A stretch of 35,109 nucleotides of DNA. Source: JAFGPF01 sp964500415 (GTDB taxonomy: Bacteria; Chloroflexota; Dehalococcoidia; Dehalococcoidales; RBG-16-60-22). The stretch spans positions 1 to 35,109 of the forward strand of contig CAZCOB010000019.1 in NCBI GenBank assembly GCA_964500415.1, given 5' to 3'. Below are positions 7,887-16,500 of this stretch, piece after piece. The position numbers were made by a program, and so were the translations under genes. The stretch's first letter is position 1; the number at the start of each line of letters is the position of its first letter. The notes below the pieces were generated by a model. That model searched no databases. It worked only from the letters and a program-made list of their open reading frames with translations, and was not told where the DNA came from.

Positions 7887-8828
7887 TCACGTTGCCCCCG
7901 CAGGCTTTCTCCCCCGCCACTTCTGTATCAATCCTACAAATCCTTTGGGCAGATACAGGATAACGACTATCAGGATGATGCCGAAAAGGAGCATGTAGTA
8001 ATAGGGAAACCTGGTTATCAATATTTCTTCCAGGTAGCCAAGAATACCCGCTCCTATAATGGGACCGTAAAGTTGCCCCAGACCGCCGAAGATAGCCATC
8101 AAAACTGGCATAAAAGAAATCAGCGGGTCAAAAGCGATGGACGGGTCAATATATGTCCATCGCGTTGCCATGATTGCTCCGGCAGCCCCCATGAAGAAGG
8201 CGCTAATGGCAAAGGTGGTAACCTTCATCAGTGTTACGTTAACACCGGTGTGAGCCGCCGCCTCCTCATTGGCACCGATACTCCGCAGCGCCAGCCCCAG
8301 CCTGGAGCGGCTAACGAGGTAGGCTGTAAGCAATCCCGCCGCAAAAATGACCAGAATGAACCAGTAAACAGTTAAAAAGTCTTTGCTGATAACAAACCTG
8401 CCTATGGTACCGCATACATGGGCTTCCCACCACAGGACAACATGCTTGATAAGCTGGGATAGTCCGAACGTAAACATGATAAAGTACATGCCCTTTAGCC
8501 TTAGAGTTAAAGCTCCGGCCAGAATGGCAAGCATTAAACTGATGATACCACCGGCGATAACGATGACGACCAGGGGTAGTACTTCCCCGAGTATGGCGGC
8601 GGTATACATGCCAACCCCGAAGAAAGCCGCCGATGCCAGTGAGATATAACCGGTAGGTCCGGAGAAAATAGACCAGCTTAAAGTAAGGATAACATACACA
8701 AGGATGCTGGTTATCATTACGACGCTATAGTCCGAGCTATAGAGCGGCAGGGTAGCTAACAGGATAAGGGGTAAGAAAACTAGCCCTATGAGAAGTGACT
8801 TTTTAGATTTAAACATAGCAATATTCAT
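7887..8828 (-). CDS. livM: Branched-chain-amino-acid-type ABC permease, LivM-like
   Basis: This is an integral membrane subunit of a HAAT-family ABC importer. The 313-residue protein is hydrophobic throughout, with about eight to ten membrane segments, and carries the family motif GPTGYISLASAAFFGVGMY near residues 54-72. It also has the cytoplasmic coupling-loop sequence SRLGLALRSIGANEEAAAHTG, which docks with the ATPase subunits. It begins 4 bases after the stop of the LivH-like gene, so translation is coupled. It is the last gene of the long minus-strand block. The usual livG and livF ATPase genes do not follow; the next gene is convergent. Given the operon, the solute is more likely a ketone-pathway substrate or organic acid than leucine, but that is inference. 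Confidence 0.92.
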   Translation of the reverse strand: MNIAMFKSKKSLLIGLVFLPLILLATLPLYSSDYSVVMITSILVYVILTLSWSIFSGPTGYISLASAAFFGVGMYTAAILGEVLPLVVIVIAGGIISLMLAILAGALTLRLKGMYFIMFTFGLSQLIKHVVLWWEAHVCGTIGRFVISKDFLTVYWFILVIFAAGLLTAYLVSRSRLGLALRSIGANEEAAAHTGVNVTLMKVTTFAISAFFMGAAGAIMATRWTYIDPSIAFDPLISFMPVLMAIFGGLGQLYGPIIGAGILGYLEEILITRFPYYYMLLFGIILIVVILYLPKGFVGLIQKWRGRKPAGAT

Positions 8829-8832
8829 GCGT

Positions 8833-9699
8833 CTATTTCCCCATAATACCGGTCGGCTTTACCATGAGTAGCAGCATAAAGATAATGTAATAGGCGATTA
8901 ACCCCAGGCCCGGCTCGAAATAGGTTACTATGCTGCCAATAAGACCGAGTACAAAGCCCCCGATGAAACTGCCGGAGATACTGCCCAGTCCACCCAGCAC
9001 AACCACTATAAAGGCGATGGCCGTATATTCCAGGCCCATGGTTGGTGAAATCGTATAGGTGATGCTGACCAGTGAGCCGGCGAAGCCGGCCATCAAGGCA
9101 CCGAGACCGAAGCATATCGCCAGCATGCTATTTATGTTTACCCCCATGAGTCTGGCGGCCATCGTGTCTTGAGCCGACGACCTGATTGCTTTGCCGATAC
9201 GGGTACGGGCGACAAAGAAATAAAAGGCTAAACTGATAACTACCGCAAATGCCGGGGTTAACAACCGGTTGGCACCAAACGTTGTTCCGGCAAAATGGAC
9301 GGGAAAAGATAGAAACTCCAGCCCCCTTACAAAAGGACCCCATATCAGTAGAGCTAGATTTTGAATGATAAACAGAAGGCCGAAAGAGGCCAGCAGCGAA
9401 TTACCCTCGGCTTCGGACGGCGATTCTGCCGAGACCCTGATACGGGTAAACATGGTCCTGTGGAGAAAGAAACCTATGATGAGCAGTACCGGACCGCAGA
9501 TAACCAGCGAAACCAGGGGATTGATGCCGAATATCGTGTGAAGCGACCAGGTGGCGAAAGCCCCGAGCATGATAAATTCGCCGTGAGATACGTTCAGCAC
9601 GCGGGCGACGCCGTACTGCAGACAGAATCCCATGGCGATTACGGAATAAATACTGCCCGTTAGTAAACCGTCAACTACGATGTTTAGCAGTGTCACCAT
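8833..9699 (-). CDS. livH: Branched-chain-amino-acid-type ABC permease, LivH-like
   Basis: This is the second membrane subunit of the importer, with 288 residues of usual length. The N-terminal GSIYSVIAMGFCLQYGVARVLNVSHGEFIMLGAF segment has the LivH pattern. The coupling loop RTRIGKAIRSSAQDTMAARLMG is present, and GGLGSISGSFIGGFVLG lies near the end. The start has a weak ribosome site (AAGGGC well upstream), so translation may depend on upstream reading. A 164-base gap containing a long inverted repeat separates it from the binding-protein gene, while the LivM-like gene follows after 4 bases. Confidence 0.93.
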   Translation of the reverse strand: MVTLLNIVVDGLLTGSIYSVIAMGFCLQYGVARVLNVSHGEFIMLGAFATWSLHTIFGINPLVSLVICGPVLLIIGFFLHRTMFTRIRVSAESPSEAEGNSLLASFGLLFIIQNLALLIWGPFVRGLEFLSFPVHFAGTTFGANRLLTPAFAVVISLAFYFFVARTRIGKAIRSSAQDTMAARLMGVNINSMLAICFGLGALMAGFAGSLVSITYTISPTMGLEYTAIAFIVVVLGGLGSISGSFIGGFVLGLIGSIVTYFEPGLGLIAYYIIFMLLLMVKPTGIMGK

Positions 9700-9735
9700 A
9701 ACGATATTGACTTTCTGCCCTTGGCAATAACGTGC

Positions 9736-9823
9736 GCAGGCTGCCTGAAAGGCTCAGGATGAGTTCGCTGTCCGAGGCGATCCCTCCTAGAAGATGCTTT
9801 AATACACCTCCCAGGCAGCCTGC
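9736..9823. repeat. Long-range 12-bp inverted repeat between livK and livH
   Basis: GCAGGCTGCCTG at 9736-9747 and its exact complement at 9812-9823 could pair across 64 bases in the transcript. A stem here could shield the 3' end of the binding-protein message and reduce read-through into the permeases, a common way to make more binding protein than permease. It has no U-run, so it is not a classical terminator. Confidence 0.6.
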
Positions 9824-9863
9824 TTACAATATTAGCTTTATATTATTACTGCGTCTTTATATT

Positions 9864-11159
9864 TTACTGTGTCGGCCACGCTGGCTTCGGATATATGATT
9901 TCCGCGGTAGATTTATCCTTCGGGCAGATGACTTCAAAGTAGCCATCTTGCCACTGACCAACCAGTCCGGCATAAGCCTCGGTTGCCGGTACGTTGTTCT
10001 CCCACCACCATAGCCCGAAATCAGTTTCGAACTTCTCCGTGGCCAGTATATCCCTTATCTTGCTCTGGTCGAGGGTTCCGGCCTTCTCGATAGACTGCTC
10101 CAGGGCCTGCAGCGAAGACCAGTAAACCGGGAGCCCCCAGTACTCCATACCATCCATACCCGTGATGGCGAGCCGTTTTTCCTCCAGTTCCGCTGCTCGC
10201 GGACTCTGTTTTCCGTTCCAGGCTCCACCGCCGATGACTCCTTCGATTACCTCATCACCGAATATACCCTTAATCACACCGATGTAGATACCAACGGTGG
10301 CGAACCAGACCTTGGGATTGAAGTCAATTTCCATTGACTGTTTAATACCCAGGAAGCTCTCATCGGGATAGGACATGGAAAGAAAAGCATCCACGTCAAG
10401 TGCCTTGGCTTCTCTCAACAGGGGAGACAGGTCCTTGGTCCCGGGCGGGAAGCTCTTGTACATAACGATGTCAATTCCCGCCTTGCGGCATTCCGTGACC
10501 GTCGTGGACGCATTTTCTACGCCGTGCAGGTCTTCAAAGTAGATTACCGCCGCTGTCTTCACTCCCTTTTCCAGCATAATTTCAATCAGTGGAGGTAGCT
10601 GATGCTGGGCGTCCTGTATCGTGGGGAAGACGTAAGGCATGCTGGGCAGGAATTCCCGGAGTGTTATCGAACCACCCTCAGCCCCGATGAGTATATACTC
10701 GTATTTGTTGGCTATAGGGGCGGCCGCAAAAAGCTGTCCCGTACCGACAGGCCCCATGACAAAGTCAACCTTGTCCTCCGTTATCAGCTTCTCCAGCAGT
10801 TTGACCATCGTGCCGCGGTCACTTTTATCATCATATATAAGCGGCTTTACGGGTAATTTCTTTCCGTACTCTTCCACGTATATGCCGCCCTCGCTGTTGA
10901 CCTCGTCAATCCACATGCTAAAGGCCGGGTCGAATGATGTTTGTCCGATAACGGCAAGCGGACCGGAGAGAGACCTTGCCGCACCAAGGACGATTTTATC
11001 TTTTTCTGGTGGTGGCGCTGGTTCTGGACTCGGCGCTGGCGCTGGCTCGGGACTGGGTGCCGGTTCTTCTTCGGCACAGGAGGCTACGAAGGATAAACTT
11101 GCCAGCAACAAGACCATACAGGTGACGACCAGCAGTGTCAGGACTTTTTTCCCTTTCAT
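9864..11159 (-). CDS. livK: Branched-chain-amino-acid-type ABC substrate-binding lipoprotein
   Basis: The 431-residue extracytoplasmic receptor begins with a lipoprotein signal: a basic start, a hydrophobic core and lipobox VASC with Cys28. An Ala/Pro/Glu/Ser-rich linker of about 25 residues leads into a type I periplasmic-binding fold. This starts KIVLGAARSLSGPLAVIG and includes VDFVMGPVGTGQ and YEYILIGAEGGS, as in the LivK/AmiC-like family. The long Pro-rich tether suggests a lipid-anchored receptor on a cell envelope without a normal outer membrane. AAGGAGG lies before the ATG. A gap of about 170 bases to the thiolase gene may hold a secondary promoter. Ligand-contact residues cannot be read reliably, so the ligand is open; a ketone, aromatic acid or short-chain acid would fit the operon. 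Confidence 0.92.
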   Translation of the reverse strand: MKGKKVLTLLVVTCMVLLLASLSFVASCAEEEPAPSPEPAPAPSPEPAPPPEKDKIVLGAARSLSGPLAVIGQTSFDPAFSMWIDEVNSEGGIYVEEYGKKLPVKPLIYDDKSDRGTMVKLLEKLITEDKVDFVMGPVGTGQLFAAAPIANKYEYILIGAEGGSITLREFLPSMPYVFPTIQDAQHQLPPLIEIMLEKGVKTAAVIYFEDLHGVENASTTVTECRKAGIDIVMYKSFPPGTKDLSPLLREAKALDVDAFLSMSYPDESFLGIKQSMEIDFNPKVWFATVGIYIGVIKGIFGDEVIEGVIGGGAWNGKQSPRAAELEEKRLAITGMDGMEYWGLPVYWSSLQALEQSIEKAGTLDQSKIRDILATEKFETDFGLWWWENNVPATEAYAGLVGQWQDGYFEVICPKDKSTAEIIYPKPAWPTQ

Positions 11160-11330
11160 TGGAAACCTCCTTGTTACTTAGTTTCCTCTTTCCTGATATA
11201 TTACACGTTTTTCCTCATGCCATCCCAATCACCCCCTTCGATATAGTATTATCTGTTTAACGCCTGCTCTATCTCTAGAGAGACTCGAAATTTCCGTTTT
11301 ACCTTCCTTGGCGATGTAACTTCGCAGATA

Positions 11331-12476
11331 TCACCTCTTGAGTATATGTATGGAGACTGCCCCGGACTCCAGGCCGGTAACTTCCCCACCGATAACGTGG
11401 GCCAGGGCGACTTTAGCACCGGCTACCTGACGGTCGCCGGCCTCGCCCCTCAGCTGCCAGACGAGTTCGGCTATTTGGGCCGCGCCCGAGGCACTTACGG
11501 GATGCCCTTTCGATAGCAGGCCCCCGCTTACGTTCACCGGGATTCTCCCTCCAATTTCGGTAGCTCCATCTTCAAGCAGACGCACTTCTTCGCCGCGCTG
11601 GCAGAAACCCAGTTCTACGTAATGCTGAAGTTCGTTGACCGCAAAAGCATCGTGGAGTTCACAGACATCGATATCCTCGGGACCGAGGCCGGCCATTTCA
11701 TAAGCGTTGTTGACGCACTTATAGGTCATGTCTGAGAAAGTCATGTCTTCCCAGCGGAACGAATAATCCCCGCTTTTCAATACCGAAGCAGCTATAAATA
11801 CTGGCTTATTAGTATAACGCTTTACCAGGTTTTCGGAAACGAGTATAACCGCGGCGGCTCCGTCGGTGGCCGGACAGCACTGGAGCAGGGTAATCGGCTC
11901 ACAGATGGGGCGGGAATTGACGATTTCTTCAATGGTAAGCTCTTTCCGGTACTGCGAGTACGGGTTCAGGCATCCGTTGCGGTGGTTCTTTACGGAGACC
12001 CGGGCAATCTGTTCCAGAGAAACATCGAACATATCCATATATCTTCTCTGCGATAGAGCGAATCTGGCTACCATGTTCATGCCCAGTTCTCCGGTGATGT
12101 CACCCTTGGCCGGCGGTATCAGCTTGCCGGCTATCGGACTGGTCGTCATGGATTCAACGCCGATGACTATGCCTGTATCGTATAGTCCGGAAGCGATATC
12201 CCACCAGGCTTTCCTCAAAGCCGTAGCTCCGCCGGCGCAGGCATTCTCGATATTGGTCAGTTCGATGTCGGTAACGCCTATCTCACCCAGAACAGCCTGC
12301 CCGATAACCATGCCCCCGTAGAGGTTGGCGCAATAAGCGAATTGTATATCCCGGGGATTGATGCCCGCATCTTTAACGGCCGCCCGGGCGGCTTCACCCC
12401 CGAGCTGGTAGGGCAATTTATCCGGCAGCTTCCCGAATACGGTGCTGCCTGCCCCGATAATAGCAACTTCTCTCAT
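11331..12476 (-). CDS. Thiolase, SCP2/acetyl-CoA acetyltransferase-like
   Basis: The 381-residue protein has the thiolase fold of the SCP2-type branch. The nucleophile motif NACAGGATAL places Cys80 as the acyl acceptor. HDAFAVNELQ and GGLLSKGHPVSASG give the HDAF and GHP motifs of the active site, and the C-terminus ends in GGEVTGLESGAVSIHIL. The second catalytic cysteine of biosynthetic thiolases is not evident, as is usual in the SCP2-type branch. It starts 4 bases after a DUF35 zinc-ribbon gene. Such pairs form complexes that cleave or make carbon-carbon bonds next to CoA thioesters. In this operon it would thiolyse the 3-oxoacyl-CoA made by the carboxylase and CoA-transferase. An aldolase-like role, as in steroid side-chain degradation, is an alternative. 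Confidence 0.88.
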   Translation of the reverse strand: MREVAIIGAGSTVFGKLPDKLPYQLGGEAARAAVKDAGINPRDIQFAYCANLYGGMVIGQAVLGEIGVTDIELTNIENACAGGATALRKAWWDIASGLYDTGIVIGVESMTTSPIAGKLIPPAKGDITGELGMNMVARFALSQRRYMDMFDVSLEQIARVSVKNHRNGCLNPYSQYRKELTIEEIVNSRPICEPITLLQCCPATDGAAAVILVSENLVKRYTNKPVFIAASVLKSGDYSFRWEDMTFSDMTYKCVNNAYEMAGLGPEDIDVCELHDAFAVNELQHYVELGFCQRGEEVRLLEDGATEIGGRIPVNVSGGLLSKGHPVSASGAAQIAELVWQLRGEAGDRQVAGAKVALAHVIGGEVTGLESGAVSIHILKR

Positions 12477-12480
12477 ATTT

Positions 12481-12891
12481 TCAAATTCCTTTGCCTTTTC
12501 CAGAAGGTCTGAAAACGTACCCTGTTACTTCCTTTTCTTCTTCTTCCCAGAGCTTTTCAAAGTGTAAAACCATGTTCATCCCTGTTTCCAGGGGATACTC
12601 CTGCCAGCCTCTAATCTGGCTGAATATCTTCACTCCCTCAGGAAGTTCTATCCAGCCGATGGTATAAGGAGGCTCGAAGTGCTCGCTCGGCATATGTACT
12701 ATGGTATAGCTGTAGAGTTTACCCTCGCGGCTCAGTTGCACTGTCTCCAGGTCGTTTCCCAGGCAGTTCAGGCAGGCTTCTCTCCTGGGGAAAATTATCT
12801 GCCCGCACTGCTGGCACCTGGCTCCCAGCAGGACACCCTTCCCGGAATTCTCTTCAAACAATCCCTCCCGGAATGGAACTCTGGTTTTCAT
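12481..12891 (-). CDS. DUF35 rubredoxin-like zinc-ribbon / OB-fold protein
   Basis: This 136-residue acyl-CoA-associated protein has an N-terminal zinc ribbon, C26-x2-C29 and C40-x2-C43, spaced CQQCG then CLNC. It is followed by an OB-fold starting near GKLYSYTIVH and containing PPYTIGWIELPEGVKIFSQI. Proteins of this family bind to thiolases or hydratases and lend them stability or a CoA-binding surface. The gene sits directly upstream of, and is probably translated together with, the thiolase. AGGAG lies before the ATG. Length and both domains are normal. Confidence 0.88.
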   Translation of the reverse strand: MKTRVPFREGLFEENSGKGVLLGARCQQCGQIIFPRREACLNCLGNDLETVQLSREGKLYSYTIVHMPSEHFEPPYTIGWIELPEGVKIFSQIRGWQEYPLETGMNMVLHFEKLWEEEEKEVTGYVFRPSGKGKGI

Positions 12892-12931
12892 GCAATTCTC
12901 CTCGTCCGTTTCTTGGATGGTAATTTCAGAA

Positions 12932-13648
12932 CTATAGCTCTACCTCCTTGAGGTCGTCGGCTATTATCAGCACGGGTTCGGTTACGGTCTGAATATCATC
13001 GGGCGTTAATCCGGGGGCTGTCTCTTTGAGAACCAGGCCGGCAGGCGTGACCTCAATAACGGCCATGTCGGTGACGATGAGAGATACGCACCTGCATGCG
13101 GTTATCTCGTACGTGCATTTATTGACGACTTTAGGGCTGCCGTCCCTCGTCGTATGCGTCATGGCAACGATGACTTTTTTCGCACCCACCGCCAGGTCCA
13201 TGGCACCGCCGATGCCCGGCGGAAACCTTCCGGTCCTTATCCAGGCGACGACGTCTCCATCGTAATCGGCCAGGTTCCCTATCGCCCAGTTAGCCAGGTC
13301 GCCCTGCTCGGATACCTGCATGGCTCCGAGCACACTCAGGTCGATATGGCCGCCCCGTATCATGTCGAAGGCCTCGTCATGACTGAAAAAGCTCATCCCC
13401 GGTGCGGGTGTGACCGGTTGGAAGCTCGCATTGAACAGGTCCCAATCCGCTTCCTCCAGCGAAGCCGTGGCGCCGTATCCCAGTCCGCCGTTTTCGGTAT
13501 GGAATAATACCTCTCTACCTTCGGCCACGAAGTTGCAGGCCAGACTTGGTATGCCGCCGCCCAGATTCACCACCATCCCGTCCTCGAACTCCCTGGCAAC
13601 GCGTATGGCTATCGTTTGCTCGTCCATCCGGTTCTGCGACTTACTCAT
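12932..13648 (-). CDS. CoA-transferase family I, subunit B
   Basis: The 238-residue protein is the B subunit of a heterodimeric 3-oxoacid/acyl CoA-transferase. It shows LGGGIPSLACNF, and the catalytic glutamate motif TENGGLG has Glu52 as the residue that forms the CoA thioester intermediate. A segment GGAMDLAVGAKKVIVAM is also typical. It follows subunit A after 12 bases, with AGGAG ahead of the ATG. An internal Met8 is a possible alternative start. In the proposed pathway the pair moves CoA from a donor such as succinyl-CoA or acetyl-CoA to the newly carboxylated 3-oxoacid. The donor and acceptor cannot be told from sequence. Confidence 0.9.
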   Translation of the reverse strand: MSKSQNRMDEQTIAIRVAREFEDGMVVNLGGGIPSLACNFVAEGREVLFHTENGGLGYGATASLEEADWDLFNASFQPVTPAPGMSFFSHDEAFDMIRGGHIDLSVLGAMQVSEQGDLANWAIGNLADYDGDVVAWIRTGRFPPGIGGAMDLAVGAKKVIVAMTHTTRDGSPKVVNKCTYEITACRCVSLIVTDMAVIEVTPAGLVLKETAPGLTPDDIQTVTEPVLIIADDLKEVEL

Positions 13649-13660
13649 GCTACTCCTCGG

Positions 13661-14386
13661 CTATCTTTTCACAACCCGGTCGACATATATCCCGGGGGTG
13701 ACTATCGTTTCAGGTTCAAGGTCTCCCAGATTTACAATTTCCTCTACTTCGGCCACGGTTACAGTTGCGGCCCCGGCCATGGTCGCATTAAAGGTGCGTG
13801 ATGTACCCCGGTAGACAAGATTACCGTACCGGTCGGCCTTATACGCCCGGATAATACCGAAATCAGCCTTGAGGGCGTGTTCCAGCAGATAGTCCTGACC
13901 GTCGAATTGCCTGACTTCTCTCCCCTTTTCGAGGTATGTTCCCGTGCCGGTGCGCGTGTAGAAGGCGGGAATACCTGATTTGGCCGCCTTTATCCTTGCC
14001 GCCAGCGTTCCCTGTGGTACGAGTTCTATTTCAATATCCTGCCCCTCCTGCAGGGCGCTGACAATAGGGAAAGGCTCTTCCATGCGATAAATAGCCATGG
14101 CCGGGACGGAAGCCACCAGTTTGCGCACCTGGCCGTTTTTCAATAATAGCGAGCCGTCGGCATAGGAATCCGGCACCTGCATCGTTCTGGCTGCCGTCTT
14201 CTGAGCCAGGATACCGAGAGCCGGGGCATTACCGATGAGGGTCAGGTTTTTAACCGGCAGCTTGGATAAAGCCCGGAATAGCGTGGACGGCATGCCGCCG
14301 ACGCAGCCGAAGCCCCCGCACATGATGACGGCGCCGTCGAAAACATCGGCTAAGGCCTCCCGGGCGCTGGCAGCGATTTTATCCAT
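13661..14386 (-). CDS. CoA-transferase family I, subunit A
   Basis: The 241-residue A subunit shows the oxyanion-hole motif GGFGCVGGMP (residues 24-33) and the later SGIPAFYTRTGTGT segment. It partners with the B subunit encoded just downstream. The first 8 bases overlap the end of the HyuB-like gene, which is strong evidence that carboxylase and CoA-transferase are made together. No unusual features are seen. Confidence 0.9.
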   Translation of the reverse strand: MDKIAASAREALADVFDGAVIMCGGFGCVGGMPSTLFRALSKLPVKNLTLIGNAPALGILAQKTAARTMQVPDSYADGSLLLKNGQVRKLVASVPAMAIYRMEEPFPIVSALQEGQDIEIELVPQGTLAARIKAAKSGIPAFYTRTGTGTYLEKGREVRQFDGQDYLLEHALKADFGIIRAYKADRYGNLVYRGTSRTFNATMAGAATVTVAEVEEIVNLGDLEPETIVTPGIYVDRVVKR

Positions 14387-16463
14387 TCACCGATACTCCC
14401 GGCCAGTGACCGAAATAGTCAAACGTCTCGTAACTGGCTGTCGGCCACGTGCCGTAAAACTCTAGAGTCTCATCACTGGGTTTCTTTTTCGCCCATTCCT
14501 TCTCAAACTCGGCGTATCGCTTGCCCCTTTTCTTTCTATCCTTTCTTTCTTGCTCGCGTAAAGAGTTAGTTTTTTCCTCATCTGGCGAGAATCTTATCTC
14601 ATCATAGATAACTTTATACACATTCCTGGCGGCCCAGTGTGATACGGCCCCTTTCTCCAGGTCTTTCATGACGAGCGACGGGTCGCGTTCAATCGGGTCT
14701 CCATAACCGCCGCCGCCGCCGGTGCCGCCGGCGACCAGGTCGCCTTCTTTGGTAGGCTCGGCCACACAGGGGTATCCCCTCATAACATAACGGCCCTTGA
14801 TTGCCTGTTCGTGGTAGAGCATTCTGGCCGAACTCGGTATACTCGGGTCTGAATTTCGCAGCATCTCATTCAAATTGGAACCGGAAATCGCCAGGAAGGG
14901 TAATGCGGGGACGCCGTAGCCGCCGAAGATTCCCTGGGATAAAGTTATTTTAGAGCCGAAGCCCCAGGTGCCCAGGGCGGCATTGGGTACGGCGTGGATT
15001 TTAACGGCATAATCCATGCCGACACCTCCCCGGTATTTGCCATGGCCGCAGGTATCCTGGTGGAAGCCGCGATACAGGTAGAGAAACGGCAGGTGCGATT
15101 CCAGGCTTTCGACTTCGCCCGGTTCCGAGGTCATTGGAGCGAAGTATGCCCCGGCCACGTCCACGCCGTCTTTATAGCTTCGAGCGCCGAATCCGATGCC
15201 GTTCATCTCGGCCCCCGCATCGGCGAATGCCTCTCCGTACTGGTTGACCCCTCCGTAAGACAGGGTATCGAAACCACGGTTACCGGCGCATTCGGTTCTC
15301 TCCGGGCTGGCGGCGTAGATTACATTCTGGAGCACGTATTGCACGGCCAGAGAACCGGCTTCATGGACATAAGCGCAGCCGGCTTTAGGAGACTCGCGGC
15401 TGGCATTAACGATGGTGCCTTTCGGCATCTTAAACGACATGGGTTCCAGAATACCCGAATTGTGGGGTAAATCATAGAACAGGTGGCCCAGTAAGTACAC
15501 CGTGTTTACCCCGATGACCCCTATTCCCGGAGAATTGGCCACGCGGTCCGTAACTTCAGGTGAAGTACCCTCGTAATCGAAGTACAGGTGGTCGCCTTTC
15601 TTCTCCAGTGTAACGGCAACTTTCGTCAGTCGCTGGAATATACCGACGGCGTCGATGAACTGAACAAAGCTGTATTTACCATCGTTCCAGGTGCTGATAC
15701 GCATCCGGGTAGCTTCGCCGGTAATTTTAATGACATACCGGAGAATACCAATCATGTACTCCGGTGATACCTTCTCGATAACGGGTAGTAAGCGCTTCTC
15801 GGCTATCCTCAAACAGGCCATCCTTGCCTTAATATCCAGGGTCATGGCACGCGGGTCCCGCACCATGTGATTAAAGTAATTGAGGACGTCCTCCTTCAGT
15901 CGGTAATTCTCGGCAATCTTCAGGGCGGGAACCTGGAGTCCCTCGTCATACATGCTCCTTGAGCCGGTAGGCATACCGCCGGGTTCGCAGGCGCCGCATT
16001 CCCCGGTATGGACGACGGCGCCAACCCAGCAGATGAGCTTATCTTTGTAGAATATCGGCGCGTATATTCCCATATCCGGAGGATGGGTGCCGCGGATATA
16101 GGGCGAGTTGCAAAAGAAGGCGTCCCCCGGCTTGACGCCGACGCTCGGGTCGTTCAGCCAGTACTTCATGATATACTTGACGTCCGTAGAACCCAGCACG
16201 GAATGAAAATACAGGCCGGAGGCGCAGACGGCGCTGTCCCCGGTCCTGGTATAAATAGCACAGGCCGTATCCCCCCAGCGGCATCCCGTACTGGCGCCGA
16301 GTTTGACGAGGGTTTCATTACCCTCGGACGTTATTGTATGCAGCTTATGAAGAAATATTCCTGCCGAAGTGGGCTCGATATCCTTCATATTTTCGAGTTC
16401 TTCCTCGGTTGGAGGCTCTGGATGTAATCGTTTGCTTATTTCATAGTCGATAGCGCCTGGCAT
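14379..16463 (-). CDS. HyuB / acetone-carboxylase alpha-like subunit
   Basis: The 694-residue protein belongs to the hydantoinase B / oxoprolinase / acetone carboxylase alpha superfamily. The signature GDAFFCNSPYIRGTHPPDMG is followed by GAVVHTGECGACEPGGM, giving the histidine and acidic ligands of the metal site. It is longer than typical HyuB proteins (about 520-590) and closer to acetone or acetophenone carboxylase subunits. A charged C-terminal extension from about residue 630 (KDRKKRGKRYAEFEKEWAKK) ends in aromatic-rich repeats. In carboxylases of this group the HyuB-type subunit binds the metal and joins phosphorylated ketone and bicarbonate-derived carboxyl phosphate. It follows a HyuA-like gene after a 37-base gap with GAGGAGG, and overlaps the CoA-transferase A gene. 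A hydantoinase role is less likely given the neighbours. Confidence 0.88.
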   Translation of the reverse strand: MPGAIDYEISKRLHPEPPTEEELENMKDIEPTSAGIFLHKLHTITSEGNETLVKLGASTGCRWGDTACAIYTRTGDSAVCASGLYFHSVLGSTDVKYIMKYWLNDPSVGVKPGDAFFCNSPYIRGTHPPDMGIYAPIFYKDKLICWVGAVVHTGECGACEPGGMPTGSRSMYDEGLQVPALKIAENYRLKEDVLNYFNHMVRDPRAMTLDIKARMACLRIAEKRLLPVIEKVSPEYMIGILRYVIKITGEATRMRISTWNDGKYSFVQFIDAVGIFQRLTKVAVTLEKKGDHLYFDYEGTSPEVTDRVANSPGIGVIGVNTVYLLGHLFYDLPHNSGILEPMSFKMPKGTIVNASRESPKAGCAYVHEAGSLAVQYVLQNVIYAASPERTECAGNRGFDTLSYGGVNQYGEAFADAGAEMNGIGFGARSYKDGVDVAGAYFAPMTSEPGEVESLESHLPFLYLYRGFHQDTCGHGKYRGGVGMDYAVKIHAVPNAALGTWGFGSKITLSQGIFGGYGVPALPFLAISGSNLNEMLRNSDPSIPSSARMLYHEQAIKGRYVMRGYPCVAEPTKEGDLVAGGTGGGGGYGDPIERDPSLVMKDLEKGAVSHWAARNVYKVIYDEIRFSPDEEKTNSLREQERKDRKKRGKRYAEFEKEWAKKKPSDETLEFYGTWPTASYETFDYFGHWPGVSVNG

Positions 16464-16500
16464 TTCCGTCCTCCTCTGTGTTATTCAAACGTCGTGAAAA

